DNA of 64,000 bases from CAWBKV01 sp041946675 (GTDB lineage Archaea > Halobacteriota > Methanosarcinia > Methanotrichales > Methanotrichaceae), in assembly GCA_041946675.1 (NCBI GenBank), contig JBHGAU010000006.1, positions 3,666 to 67,665 of the forward strand. The letters are read 5' to 3'. Positions 34,818-44,610 of the stretch are shown in pieces; the first letter of the stretch is position 1; each line of letters starts with the position of its first letter. The notes beneath the pieces were generated by a model. The model had not been told where the DNA came from, ran no database searches, and saw nothing but the letters and a program-made list of their open reading frames with translations. The position numbers and the translations under genes are program-made.

Positions 34818-36088
34818 CTTTTCACTTTTAGGTTTGACTTGAATGCCTCCAGTGTAGTTTCTATAACCTCAGGGTTATGAGCAGCCGATAGGAAATCGGT
34901 CTCGAACTGGCTTGGCGTCAGGAACACGCCTGACTCAAGCATTTTATGGAAGAATGTTAAATAACTTAATTTATCGCATTTCAAGGCCTCAGCATAGTTA
35001 TGAGGCTCCGGCCCAAAGAATACCTTGAACATCGATGCAATTCCCACGACGCTATAATCGAGCTTGATATCCTCGATGATCTCCCTTAAAGCCTTTCGCA
35101 TCATATCTCCAGTCGCATTCAGCCTTTCCAAAATCTTTTCATTCTCCAAAATATCAAGCGTCGCCATTCCGGACGCAAGTGAAATGGGACTGCCGTTGAA
35201 CGTCCCTGCCTGATAGACAGGTCCATTTGGAGCAACCTGCTCGATGAGATCCCTTCGACCTCCGAAGATTCCTATTGGGAATCCTCCGCCAATGATCTTT
35301 CCGAGCGTTGTAAGGTCGGGAGTTATGCCGTAGTACTCCTGCGCGCCTCCAAGGCTCAACCGGAAGCCCGTTATGACCTCATCGAAGATCAGCAGGACAC
35401 CATGCTCACGAGTCAGTTCACGAACAGCCTTCAGATAGCCCTCCTTCGGCAGGACCGGCCCGATGTTTCCGAGAACCGGCTCTATAATCAGGGCTGCGAT
35501 CTCTCCAGGAAACTGCTTCAGCATTTTTTCCAGTGCCACAGCATCATTATATGGAACTTGAAGAGTGTTCTTGGCAGTATCTGCCGGAACGCCTTTGGAA
35601 TCGGGTATGCCAAGAGTTGTGGCTCCTGAGCCGGCCTTGATGAGACAGCTATCATGGGCACCATGGAATCCGCCCTCAATCTTGATGATTTTGTCCCTGC
35701 CTGTACAGCCGCGAGCCACACGTATGGCCGCCATTGTGGCCTCTGTTCCAGTGCTCACGAACCTCAGCATCTCTATGTTTGGATAAAGACCAGTGATCCT
35801 TTCTGCAAGCTTTATTTCAAGCTCCGAGGGAGTGCCGTAAAGCCAGCCTTTCTGAAGCTGGTCAGCCACGGCATTTATAATCGCAGGATGGCGGTGGCCG
35901 AGGATCATTGGGCCATAAGCAAGGCAGTGATCTATGAATTTATTTCCATCAGCATCAAAGAGATACGGCCCTTCTGCCCTTGCCGTATAGAACGGATAGG
36001 GCTTGATTGCTCTAACTGGACTGCTGACGCCGCCGGGCAGAAGCCCAATGGCTTTCTGAAAGAGCTTGGATGAGGCATCAAAACGCAT
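34814..36088 (-). CDS. hemL: Glutamate-1-semialdehyde aminotransferase
   Basis: A 424-residue PLP enzyme that makes 5-aminolevulinate. FVSTGTEATMAAIRVARGCT, EGGFHGAHDS and FDEVITGFR are visible, with the PLP lysine in TTLGKIIGGGFPIG. Length is standard. It leads the tetrapyrrole operon hemL-hemC-cobA/hemD-ahbC/D. HemA and HemB are not in the window. Confidence 0.95.
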   Translation of the reverse strand: MRFDASSKLFQKAIGLLPGGVSSPVRAIKPYPFYTARAEGPYLFDADGNKFIDHCLAYGPMILGHRHPAIINAVADQLQKGWLYGTPSELEIKLAERITGLYPNIEMLRFVSTGTEATMAAIRVARGCTGRDKIIKIEGGFHGAHDSCLIKAGSGATTLGIPDSKGVPADTAKNTLQVPYNDAVALEKMLKQFPGEIAALIIEPVLGNIGPVLPKEGYLKAVRELTREHGVLLIFDEVITGFRLSLGGAQEYYGITPDLTTLGKIIGGGFPIGIFGGRRDLIEQVAPNGPVYQAGTFNGSPISLASGMATLDILENEKILERLNATGDMMRKALREIIEDIKLDYSVVGIASMFKVFFGPEPHNYAEALKCDKLSYLTFFHKMLESGVFLTPSQFETDFLSAAHNPEVIETTLEAFKSNLKVKS

Positions 36089-36140
36089 TGGCAGAGCACC
36101 AGGTTTAGCAACCCTGGTCCAGATTAATCAACCTTGCGAT

Positions 36141-36992
36141 TCAGATTTGATTCATGTCGTACCATCCGCCGTTGCCGTCATACCGGCTACAGCACGGCAG
36201 CCAATTATCATCTTTATCCTCCTCCATAGTCAGCGATTCTAAATCCATGTTCGCAGCCATGTCAAAGGTCCCCATGTAATCCTCGCCCATCTCAATCGAG
36301 GGCATTTTCCATGACTCAATCGATAACTCGTCCATCGGAATTCCAGCAAGTTGAAGAACACCGAAATGCACCTTGCCATTGGTTAAGTTCTCAACTATGT
36401 TCATCGATGTGCTGAAAGAATCTGCCTGAATATCGATCGTTCTAGCCAGCTTGTGCGCATCCCCGGCCATATAATTTATGGAATTCAAATTGTCTCGATT
36501 CTTTATCCATGCATCTTCCTTCAGCAAAGAGTTAAAAACAATTGGCTGGAGTTTATAATAACTCGAATCTATTGTCATAGATATCGGGGCATATATCATT
36601 CTACCGTCTTCTTTCAGCCGGCTAATGCCGTTTGCATCTTCAGATTCATCAATAGATTCCCCTCCCACATCGTATATGGGATTTGCCCATTTTTCGTCTA
36701 TGTGATAGCTTTCTGCATATATGCTGGAACCGATATCTATAGTGCCGCTCCCATGAGCAATGCTCTTTGTCTCCACACCATTGAAAGAGACTTCTGGCAG
36801 ACCAAAGGCATCTGGCATATAATAGCATTTATAGGCTGAGAAGAAGCCAGAACCGCTAACCCTCTGGTCAAATCTAAAAGTAAGGTTATTCTCCTGGCCG
36901 GATGTGATCCTATTTTCTTCTGCAAATCCTACTGTCACCAGACCCATAATAGCAAATGCAGCAATAATCGCAAATATACGGCGTTCTTTCAT
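36141..36992 (-). CDS. Secreted protein of unknown function
   Basis: A 283-residue protein with a clear signal peptide (about 1-24, ending VGFAEE). The mature part is rich in Ser, Asp and beta-strand-like stretches. Near the C-terminus there is an acidic run (MEEDKDDNWLPCCSRYDGNG) with a CC pair. There is no membrane anchor. I do not recognise the family; such proteins are frequent in Methanothrix-type genomes as far as I recall. Its TATA region lies before 37000. Confidence 0.75.
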   Translation of the reverse strand: MKERRIFAIIAAFAIMGLVTVGFAEENRITSGQENNLTFRFDQRVSGSGFFSAYKCYYMPDAFGLPEVSFNGVETKSIAHGSGTIDIGSSIYAESYHIDEKWANPIYDVGGESIDESEDANGISRLKEDGRMIYAPISMTIDSSYYKLQPIVFNSLLKEDAWIKNRDNLNSINYMAGDAHKLARTIDIQADSFSTSMNIVENLTNGKVHFGVLQLAGIPMDELSIESWKMPSIEMGEDYMGTFDMAANMDLESLTMEEDKDDNWLPCCSRYDGNGGWYDMNQI

Positions 36993-37196
36993 TGAGATCT
37001 TAACCGTCCTTCAATATCCATGGGATTTAATACCTTCACCGTTGGACGAAATCAAAAAGAAAATCGAAATTCATGCGGTTTCAAATATAAAAACATAAGT
37101 AATTATTAGACAAAATATGTTAGGGCTAATCAAATTAGTCCTCGCAAAGCTTTAAATGGCATAATCAGTTATCTTGCGAGAAAAGAAGGTCAAATC

Positions 37197-37514
37197 ATGA
37201 CTAGATCTCTGGCAACTGGAGTGGTTCTCCTATCGCTATTTATGGCCTTTACTTTTTGCGTGGCCTTTGCGGAGAACAATACAACAAATACTGCGAAAAT
37301 GAATAACGCTACAAATGTATCTGAGAATTCCACCAATATAACCATGCTGACGAATGAGTCCACGAATGCAACTATGACTCAAAATTCAACGGGCAATGCA
37401 GCCAATCCGTTTGCCAATGCAAAGGGATCTGTAGCATGCGATCCGGGATGTCAAAGGGTCTGTGCAAAACCTCCTAAAGGCGGCGCTATGCAATGCCATT
37501 GCCTATGCCCATAA
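37197..37514 (+). CDS. Small secreted, sequon-rich, cysteine-tailed protein
   Basis: A 105-residue protein. A signal peptide (1-24) is followed by a low-complexity stretch with many NxS/T sequons (NNTTNT, NATNVS, NSTNIT, NESTNAT), likely N-glycosylated. A C-terminal cysteine cluster follows (VACDPGCQRVC, MQCHCLCP), about six cysteines in 30 residues. It looks like a cell-surface glycoprotein, perhaps metal-binding or disulfide-linked. CTTTAAATGG near 37150 is a TATA candidate and AAGAAGG is the ribosome site. Confidence 0.75.
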   Translation: MTRSLATGVVLLSLFMAFTFCVAFAENNTTNTAKMNNATNVSENSTNITMLTNESTNATMTQNSTGNAANPFANAKGSVACDPGCQRVCAKPPKGGAMQCHCLCP

Positions 37515-37993
37515 TAAGGCATGGAGAATGGAAGGTAGCACAAAATCGCTGAATGCCCTCTTAATCAGGAAATCAAATTTTTTTAAACTTTTGGCAGTTT
37601 CTTTCAAGTAGCTGGCATGCTGGCGCTCATAAATCTGCGTATTCGGGATGATTGGGGATAAATCAAAAATTTTTTACAGCGATTAGTGTTCTTAATGCTC
37701 TTTTATATTTGATTACATATCATTATAAAATTATAACATTAGACCCATTCACCATATCAAGCCTTCAGAGGCCTTATAAATTATGCTAAGTTCGCTTTTA
37801 ATCCCTTCATCAGCAAAAAGTATAAATAACCGAAGTGGCTATCTTGACTATATTAGTATTAATTAGATGTTAATGCTAAATATAGGTGAAATAAATATAC
37901 TGGTCCTAGGGAGGACGAGAGGGGATTAAAGGATTTAGAGGCAGGCTGGAGACGCTAGCGGCAGCAAAAAAAAATCGTGAGGGATGGCACAGG
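37515..37993. other. Gap, possible small transcript
   Basis: About 480 bases without a protein gene. AAAAGTATAAATAACC at about 37817-37832 is a good TATA/BRE-like promoter. Downstream, a small stem GTCCT-AGGG-AGGAC (about 37904-37917) and a purine-rich stretch lead to a run of nine A residues near 37970. A noncoding RNA on the plus strand is possible but not demonstrated. Confidence 0.3.
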
Positions 37994-39178
37994 TCAACAG
38001 CCGTTGGATCTCCAACCTTCCTCTTCAACCTTTTTGATGATCGTTCTCAGCGGCAGCCCAGTCGTGGCTGCAATCTTTCTGCAATCCTCATATTCAGGCT
38101 TGATATTCAGGATATCCCTGCCAAGCCTGCTTACCTTAGCGGAAGACCGATAGCTAACACCGTTTATCGCTATAGCTACAGATATCTCCTCACGCGCTGC
38201 AACATATCGGTGAATGCTTGGAAAGACCCTGAGCCCTAGTGAGCCGGTCTCAAGCATAATCAGCCTTGAGAGCCTTTCGATATCATCATTCAGGACTATT
38301 GCCCTGATCACGCTTCCGCTCCTGCCCTTCTTCATGATCGCTGGAATTAGCGATACATCCAGGGCTCCGGCATCCATGAGCATCTCAATGAGGTGTCCCA
38401 GAACCTCGCCTGTAACATCATCAACGTTGGTCTCCAGCTGGACCACGCGATCAGGAGCCAGATTTTCGTGCCTGATCTCCCCGATCACGGCCCTTAGCGC
38501 ATTCGGCATGGAGTAGTCTCTGCTGCCAGCTCCATAGCCGACCTTCTCTGCTCTGATCAAAGGATACTCGAGAATAAAGCGATCGATCATTACAGCCATC
38601 AATGCCGCACCCGTCGGCGTGAGAAGCTCCTGGTCGATAGGCCCGCCTTTCCATAGAATATTGAAATCGCGCAGAATCTCAAGCGCTGCTGGCCCTGGAA
38701 CAGGCAGAAGCCCATGCTGCGAAGAAACATTGCCTCCGCCTACTGAAACTGGCATAGATAATCTTCGTTCTGCTTTCAAACTCTGAAGGGCCGCGCATGA
38801 TCCGGCAATATCAGCCAGCGCGTCCATTGCGCCTATCTCGTGGAATTTGGCCTCTTCCTTTGGAATGCCGTGGACTCTGCTCTCGGCATTTGCAAGGACT
38901 TCCAGGGCATTCATTGCCATTTGAAGTGCATCATCTTCCAGGCTGGACCCCTGAAGGATAGACTTTGCTTCAGCGACGCTGTGATATCTTCTGTCTGAGA
39001 GCACCTTTGCCCTTACTGCAGAGATATGGCAGCGGCTTTCGCGCGAGATTTCAAGCTTGCAGCCCACGGATCGCACCGCTTCATGAACTATACTTTTGTC
39101 GGCGCCCAAGTCCAAAAGGCAGCCCATTATCATATCGCCCGAGGCACCAGAATAAGGATCAAAGAGAAGGGCCAACAT
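37994..39178 (-). CDS. larC: LarC-type nickel insertion protein
   Basis: A 394-residue LarC/DUF111 protein. It starts LLFDPYSGASGDMIMGCLLD and has KFHEIGAMDALADIAGS, LLTPTGAALM and QLETNVDDVTGEVLGHL. In bacteria LarC inserts nickel into the pyridinium cofactor of lactate racemase (CTP-dependent). Many methanogens carry it without larA nearby. Here larB and larE are not visible. It is monocistronic. Confidence 0.93.
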   Translation of the reverse strand: MLALLFDPYSGASGDMIMGCLLDLGADKSIVHEAVRSVGCKLEISRESRCHISAVRAKVLSDRRYHSVAEAKSILQGSSLEDDALQMAMNALEVLANAESRVHGIPKEEAKFHEIGAMDALADIAGSCAALQSLKAERRLSMPVSVGGGNVSSQHGLLPVPGPAALEILRDFNILWKGGPIDQELLTPTGAALMAVMIDRFILEYPLIRAEKVGYGAGSRDYSMPNALRAVIGEIRHENLAPDRVVQLETNVDDVTGEVLGHLIEMLMDAGALDVSLIPAIMKKGRSGSVIRAIVLNDDIERLSRLIMLETGSLGLRVFPSIHRYVAAREEISVAIAINGVSYRSSAKVSRLGRDILNIKPEYEDCRKIAATTGLPLRTIIKKVEEEGWRSNGC

Positions 39179-39323
39179 ACCTGGGTAAATCTTGCTTATG
39201 CCGTTAAATAGGAATTGGTCTTAACTTTATGTTGTAGATCATGCCACCCGGCAATGGATCTTCCCGATCAACGTTTCTCTTGGGTCGGGAGGAACATTAT
39301 GGGGTCTTCAAAATTAGTATGAT

Positions 39324-39351
39324 AAGGAAGGATCAGAAGTAATCCTTCCTT
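39324..39351 (-). terminator. Strong hairpin after the repeat protein gene
   Basis: AAGGAAGGAT and ATCCTTCCTT form a perfect 10-bp stem with an 8-base loop. It lies just past the stop of the repeat protein at 39371 on the minus strand. It is likely a terminator or a 3'-end stabiliser. Confidence 0.5.
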
Positions 39352-39370
39352 TAGATATGGCAGCCTGGGC

Positions 39371-40189
39371 TTAGAGATTCGTTGTCATATTTGCCTTCTG
39401 CGTAAGTGAAGCCACGACTATATCGTTGTTCGATCCATTCAAAGCCAGATTATGTGTTACGGAATTGCCACTCCCGAGAATAGTTGCATTCTCAAGGATC
39501 TCCTGGTATTCTTGGGCAAAAGTCAGTCTAGCATTATTCGAATTGATAGTAGCCTGTTGATCTACATCATTATTGCTGCCGAAGAGATTTGCACTGCCTA
39601 TTGCAACCTGCGTTAATTTTGAACCGGTTAAGCTGCTATGATTCGTACTCTGGCTTATTCGCTGATCAAGCCAGTTATTGTTGCCAATTAAGCAGGAAGC
39701 CCCCAGGAATGAGAATTGAGTTAAACTGCTCAGAGTAAGCTTATTATCATATGAGTCAACAGAAGTCTCCTGATGAACATCATTATTGGAGCCCACAATT
39801 TCAGCCACCTGAGCCGCACGCTGGGCCAGGCTGCCCTCGATAATGCTATTATTTATTAGATTTGCCTCGATGCTTTGCTTAAGATGGTTATCATTGCCAG
39901 TTACATTGCCTACAATGGTGCAGATTTGAATTATGCCAGTAGGGGTGTTTCTGCTTGTTAAATCATTGTCATTGGCATATGCATCTATATGCTGGCTGAC
40001 ATAATTGTTGTCTCCCTGAACATTAGCAATAGCATAAGTCTCCTGGTCAATATAGACATTCCCAGTAACGCAATTACCTTCTGCCTCTTGATGGATATCG
40101 ACAGATATATGGTTGTTGCTGCCCGTTGCAGCAGCTGCGGAAACCAGCAGCAAAGAGCCGACGATGAATATCGCTATACAGTCATTCAT
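39371..40189 (-). CDS. Secreted GSNN/Q repeat protein, solenoid-like
   Basis: A 272-residue protein from the ATG at 40189, chosen because AGGAGG lies directly upstream. After a signal peptide (about 1-22) comes a repeated pattern: GSNNxVxQ, then about ten polar residues, N-x-LT-x-S-LTQ, and again GSNN (for example GSNNDVHQETSVDSYDNKLT, GNNNWLDQRIS, GSNNDVDQQATINSNNARLT, GSGNSV). About six units of 40-45 residues fill it. Regular Asn/Gln/Ser spacing resembles curlin-like or beta-solenoid amyloid repeats. Sheath or fibre protein is an inference; MspA-type sheath protein was not recognised. Confidence 0.75.
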   Translation of the reverse strand: MNDCIAIFIVGSLLLVSAAAATGSNNHISVDIHQEAEGNCVTGNVYIDQETYAIANVQGDNNYVSQHIDAYANDNDLTSRNTPTGIIQICTIVGNVTGNDNHLKQSIEANLINNSIIEGSLAQRAAQVAEIVGSNNDVHQETSVDSYDNKLTLSSLTQFSFLGASCLIGNNNWLDQRISQSTNHSSLTGSKLTQVAIGSANLFGSNNDVDQQATINSNNARLTFAQEYQEILENATILGSGNSVTHNLALNGSNNDIVVASLTQKANMTTNL

Positions 40190-40364
40190 AACTTGCCTCC
40201 TAATAGCATTCCCCAACATCCCTCAAGGAGGACAAGCCCTTTCGGAAATGTTACAATAAGTCTGTATCTCTCTTTAATAAAATGTTGAGAAATCTAATTT
40301 AGTAGATATAATCAATAACAGAATTAAGTAATGTTGCGCAATCTAATGCAAAATAAGGAGTCAA

Positions 40365-41918
40365 TCACTTCTTCCAGAAATCAGGCACAAGAAGCACAAG
40401 TGCAGGTATTATCTCAAGCCTCCCAATCCACATGCAGAAGAAGAGCACCATCTTGCTGAAATCCGGCAGGATATGGAAATCAATGAAGAGCTTGCCGAGG
40501 CCAGGCCCAATGTTGCCCAGCGATGTGGCTGATGCTGATGTGAGCTCTACCATATCCATCTGCACACCGGCAACGTAGCAGTTAGCCGCAAGCACCAACA
40601 CAGCCACGGCAAATATCAGCACATACTGGTTGATAAACGAGAGGATTGAATGAACCACCTCCTCTTTTACTGCTGCTCCATTGTATTTTACCTGCACAAC
40701 GGCCTTGGGGTGAAGTGCTCTGAACAGCTCCAGGTAGCCGTATTTCAGCATGAGCTGTATCCTGCTCACTTTAATCGCTCCACTTGTTGAGCCTGCACAT
40801 GCACCGACGAACATGAGCACAAACAGAGAGAATTTAGCAGTCGTGGACCAGGCATCGAAATTCGCCGTGATGAACCCTGTTGTTGTCATTATCGAGACTA
40901 CTTGAAAGGCCGCCAATCTGATCTTGTCCTGAAGCACGCCTTCAAATCCTCCGAAGAGAACCAGCACCGCAGTTGCAAATATAGCTATAACTGAGTATGA
41001 CTGGAACTCAGCGTCCCTTATCAGCGCGGTCTTGTCTCCTCGAATTACCCTATAGTGGAGAGCAAAATTTGCTCCTGAGAGGAACATGAATATGAGCACG
41101 ATCCACTCGATTATTGGGCTCTTATAGGCTGCAATACTGTTTGCCTGCGGCGAAAATCCACCAGTCGCAAGCGTCGAGAATGTGTTACAGACTGCATCGT
41201 ATAGCGGCATTTTAAATGCTACAAGCAGAATGATCTCGATAGCAGTTATCATCAAATAGACTGTCCAGAGGATCTTGGCAGTGTCCCTGACTCTGGGTGT
41301 GAGCACATCCTTTGTTGGCCCGGGAACCTCCGCCTTGTAGAGCTGACGTCCTGCCACCCCAAGGTGAGGGAGGATTGCAATGAACAGCAATATTATGCCC
41401 ATGCCTCCGATCCACTGGGCAAAAGATCTCCAGAATAGAAGGCCAAAATAGGTTTCAGAACCCGTATGCCTTGCTATGCCCTGAATATATGGGCTGGCTG
41501 CAAGTTCAATCGCTGAAGCTATGCTTTCTTTTGCAAGGGCTCCATTTATGATCCAATATCCTTGTGCATTTGAATCGGTTAATATCGTAGCTCCTGTAGT
41601 TGTAAAGGCAGACATGGATTCAAAAAGAGCATCAATTATGCTTGTGCCGAGGAAGTAATAGGGCAATCCTCCAAAAAAGGCTACGCAGAGCCAGCCTATC
41701 GATACTACTGCAAAGCCCTCCTTGTTGCCTATTGTCCCAGCAGTTCCAATACGCTCGAGGATTATGCCTGTAAGCATGGTCAGCAGAGATGTGAGTCCAA
41801 AGGAGATGACTCCGCTGGTTTCACCATAAAGAGCGGCAACAAGGCCGGGAACAAGCAGGATTACCCCCATAAGCCTCATGATTGATCCCAGGATGCGAAT
41901 AAATATCCTCGTCTTCAT
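40365..41918 (-). CDS. trkH: Potassium uptake protein TrkH
   Basis: A 517-residue ion channel subunit. Four filter-like P-loops can be picked out (AFTTTGATI; FSTLATGGFSP; IMTTTGFITANFDAW; TSLGNIGPGLG), the TrkH/KtrB signature. The large insert (ILEHxxxx-like helices) is normal. The Trk system takes up K+ with TrkA as the nucleotide-binding gate. trkA is upstream in the same direction, separated by 129 bases. Confidence 0.95.
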   Translation of the reverse strand: MKTRIFIRILGSIMRLMGVILLVPGLVAALYGETSGVISFGLTSLLTMLTGIILERIGTAGTIGNKEGFAVVSIGWLCVAFFGGLPYYFLGTSIIDALFESMSAFTTTGATILTDSNAQGYWIINGALAKESIASAIELAASPYIQGIARHTGSETYFGLLFWRSFAQWIGGMGIILLFIAILPHLGVAGRQLYKAEVPGPTKDVLTPRVRDTAKILWTVYLMITAIEIILLVAFKMPLYDAVCNTFSTLATGGFSPQANSIAAYKSPIIEWIVLIFMFLSGANFALHYRVIRGDKTALIRDAEFQSYSVIAIFATAVLVLFGGFEGVLQDKIRLAAFQVVSIMTTTGFITANFDAWSTTAKFSLFVLMFVGACAGSTSGAIKVSRIQLMLKYGYLELFRALHPKAVVQVKYNGAAVKEEVVHSILSFINQYVLIFAVAVLVLAANCYVAGVQMDMVELTSASATSLGNIGPGLGKLFIDFHILPDFSKMVLFFCMWIGRLEIIPALVLLVPDFWKK

Positions 41919-42047
41919 TCTACCTTAGCCTCACTCAAGCCAGTAGCGTTAGCGAATCGTAAAACCTCTATAAATATTGATTGATATAGCTTGCCAAATT
42001 TAGTTGTCGCCAGGTTCAATTGGAGTATACAAAAGAAGGCAATAGCC

Positions 42048-43373
42048 TTAAGCTTTGAATAGCCGCTTTACATGCGAGATCTCATGGGGCATAGACATTA
42101 TGAAGACTCTATCGCCTTTTTCAACTTTGAAACCGTTTTCAGGGATTATGATCTTATCCCTTCTCAGAACCATGCCTACAATCACATCTCGGGGGAGTTC
42201 CTTTGGTATGACCTTTCCAACGATCTTGGACTCATCTTTGGCTATGAAATCAACAAGCTCAATTCGCCGGTCGCTTAAAGTTACCACTTCTTCTCCGCCG
42301 ATTGCATGCTGAAGAACAACATCGGCAGTCACTTGTCCGGGGCTTATGGCCCTATCCACGCCGACGATCTCAAATAGCTTGATATAGGCATTTCTGTTAA
42401 CCCTTGATAAGATCTTGGTTACGCCTAGCTGCTTCACGAGCAGAGAGCATAATAAGTTCTTCTCATCAATGCCTGTGACTGCAAAGATCACGTCCATATC
42501 CCCTGCACCCTCTTTAGTCAGAAGTGAGATATCCGTGCCGTCCCCGGAGAGAATCATCGTGCCCGACAGCTTCTCCGCTATCTCCCTGCAGCGGTTTTCA
42601 TTCAGCTCTATCAGCTTGATATTAAAGCCGGCTTTCTCAAGCCTGCTTGCTAGGTAAAAGCCGACCATTCCCCCGCCGACTATCATGACCCTATGGGCTC
42701 CTGATGCCTCATGAAGCATCGATCTCAAACTTGGCATCGCTTTGGAATCACAGAGCAATAGAAGATGATCATTCGGCATAACCCAATAGCCTTTTTCAGG
42801 TATGAAGATATTTCCGGCCCTGTTTACAGCTATTACCTTACAGTTGCCTGGAAGATTGATCTCTTCAATAGGCCCGATTATCGGCATCTTCTCTGTAACC
42901 TTAAACTCTATCAGCTCTATTTTTCCTTCAGCAAGCTCTCTGTTCATCAGCATTGATGGAAAATAGAGGGTTCTTGCAAGATCCTCAGCCAGCGCGAGCT
43001 CAGGGCAGACCATATAGCTTATCCCGATCTCCCTTCTGTCCTGCAGCGGCCGGTCAATGTACTCCGGATTGCTTACTCTGGCTATGGTTCGCTTCGCGCC
43101 TAAGTGGCTCGCTATGATGCAGGTGATGACATTCACCTCATCATTGCCGGTCACTGCAAGGACTATGTCGGCTTTCTTTATGCCTGCATCTATGAGCAAC
43201 CGTGCATTAGCTGCATTTCCCTGAAAGGTTTGCACATCTATATCCTGAAGCTTTTCACATGCACATGGGTCCTTATCGATAACTGTAACATCATGATCTT
43301 CATGAAGCTCGCTCGCAACGAGGAAACCCACCTCGCCGGCTCCTGTAATCAATATACGCATATTATTTCCCAC
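42048..43373 (-). CDS. trkA: Potassium transport regulator TrkA
   Basis: A 441-residue protein with two RCK units. Rossmann motifs are GAGEVGFLVASEL (10-22) and GGGMVGFYLASRL (about 233-245), each followed by an acidic strand end (TVIDKD, KLIELN) for NAD(H)/ATP binding, and then TrkA_C domains. It gates TrkH. Full length. Confidence 0.95.
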   Translation of the reverse strand: MGNNMRILITGAGEVGFLVASELHEDHDVTVIDKDPCACEKLQDIDVQTFQGNAANARLLIDAGIKKADIVLAVTGNDEVNVITCIIASHLGAKRTIARVSNPEYIDRPLQDRREIGISYMVCPELALAEDLARTLYFPSMLMNRELAEGKIELIEFKVTEKMPIIGPIEEINLPGNCKVIAVNRAGNIFIPEKGYWVMPNDHLLLLCDSKAMPSLRSMLHEASGAHRVMIVGGGMVGFYLASRLEKAGFNIKLIELNENRCREIAEKLSGTMILSGDGTDISLLTKEGAGDMDVIFAVTGIDEKNLLCSLLVKQLGVTKILSRVNRNAYIKLFEIVGVDRAISPGQVTADVVLQHAIGGEEVVTLSDRRIELVDFIAKDESKIVGKVIPKELPRDVIVGMVLRRDKIIIPENGFKVEKGDRVFIMSMPHEISHVKRLFKA

Positions 43374-43408
43374 ATAACCTATAAATGAATAATAAAATTA
43401 TCGGTATC

Positions 43409-44578
43409 TTATTTTTCCAGACATTTGGCCGTAAAAGGCACTGGAAGAAGCTCGCCGGCTCTGGCAATCAGAGCATTGCCCTTTAGATTTGCCATGATCA
43501 CTGCTATATCCTCTCCAAACTCAATTATGCTCTGCCTGCATATTCCACAGGGCGCTATAGGCTCAAGGGTATCGCCCATAATTGCAATTGCAATAAGCTC
43601 TCGTTCGCCTGATGAAACTGCCTTGGCAATTGCCGCGCGCTCCGCACATATATCCGCGCCTGAAGATGCGTTCTCGATATTGCATGCTGAATAAATTTTG
43701 CCGCTGCTGCCAAGGACTGCAGCTCCAACTTTGAAGCCTGAATAGGGAGCATATGCATCTTCCATAGCTCGTTTCGCACATTCTATCAGGTTATCGTATC
43801 CTCCAGTATAGGGATGCGGACAATTGCGAAGCGAGCCAATATACATGCACCCCTGCGGAGGCATTGTGGGAATCTCGCAGTTGGCGTTTTCATCGATCTT
43901 TACCGGCGCATTCCTTATGATAACGGCAGGAATTCCCTCATCTCCTTCGCCCATGATTATCTGGGCCGCTGACACAAGGTTGTCTGCTACTGCCTTTCTT
44001 GTGATTTGCAGCGGTCTTCCATAGAGGTCCGGCTGACCTCTTGCATCCTCAACCGGCTCAATGCCTGAGCAGCCGAGCGCTACTCCGACGCATCCTAGGC
44101 GGAGAGGATGAGTCCTGCTATCCCCAACAATCACGCCGATCTTCTTTCCATCAGCTATCCTGCGCCTGATTTCAGCTGCAGATTTCTGAGAGTCTGCCGG
44201 AAAAAGGACCACATATCCGGCTGGAGCGTTAGAGTGATCTATCCCTGCATTCGGGTAGAGAAATCCCTTATTTAGCGTGAGCACAACGCCAGGTATCCCG
44301 CCGACGATTTCATCGGATTCTTGCAAGATAAGCTCCATCTCCCTGGGATCCTTGGAATATTTTGCTGCTAGGGAGATGGCTAGATTGCCAGGGGAAATAT
44401 CATCAAGGTTTACAACCCTTCCTTCCCATGTGGCGACTGTGCTCTCCGAAACAACAAGTATATCGCCATCCTTAAGGTCAAGGCCTGCCCGGCTCATGCC
44501 GGATTTTATGGCCTCAACAAAGTCGTCTCCTATTCCTATAAGATCAGTTTTTATTCCGATTACTTCCAATGGGCTCAC
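43409..44578 (-). CDS. CofE (F420-0:glutamate ligase) fused to cytidine deaminase
   Basis: A 389-residue fusion. Residues 1-250 are CofE: EVIGIKTDLIGIGDDFVEAI, DGDILVVSESTVATWEGR, GVVLTLNKGFLYPNAGIDHS and VGDSRTHPLRLG. CofE adds glutamates to coenzyme F420. Residues about 265-389 are a cytidine deaminase with the zinc motifs CAERAAI and PCGICRQ and the proton-shuttling glutamate. Both appear intact, with a short linker (PPQGCMYIGSLRNC). I know these as separate genes. The fusion joins a coenzyme pathway to pyrimidine salvage, and whether it is functional coupling or coincidence is unknown. Confidence 0.9.
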   Translation of the reverse strand: MSPLEVIGIKTDLIGIGDDFVEAIKSGMSRAGLDLKDGDILVVSESTVATWEGRVVNLDDISPGNLAISLAAKYSKDPREMELILQESDEIVGGIPGVVLTLNKGFLYPNAGIDHSNAPAGYVVLFPADSQKSAAEIRRRIADGKKIGVIVGDSRTHPLRLGCVGVALGCSGIEPVEDARGQPDLYGRPLQITRKAVADNLVSAAQIIMGEGDEGIPAVIIRNAPVKIDENANCEIPTMPPQGCMYIGSLRNCPHPYTGGYDNLIECAKRAMEDAYAPYSGFKVGAAVLGSSGKIYSACNIENASSGADICAERAAIAKAVSSGERELIAIAIMGDTLEPIAPCGICRQSIIEFGEDIAVIMANLKGNALIARAGELLPVPFTAKCLEK

Positions 44579-44610
44579 CTAATTTCCGAGATCGTCTGTG
44601 GCATTCAAGA

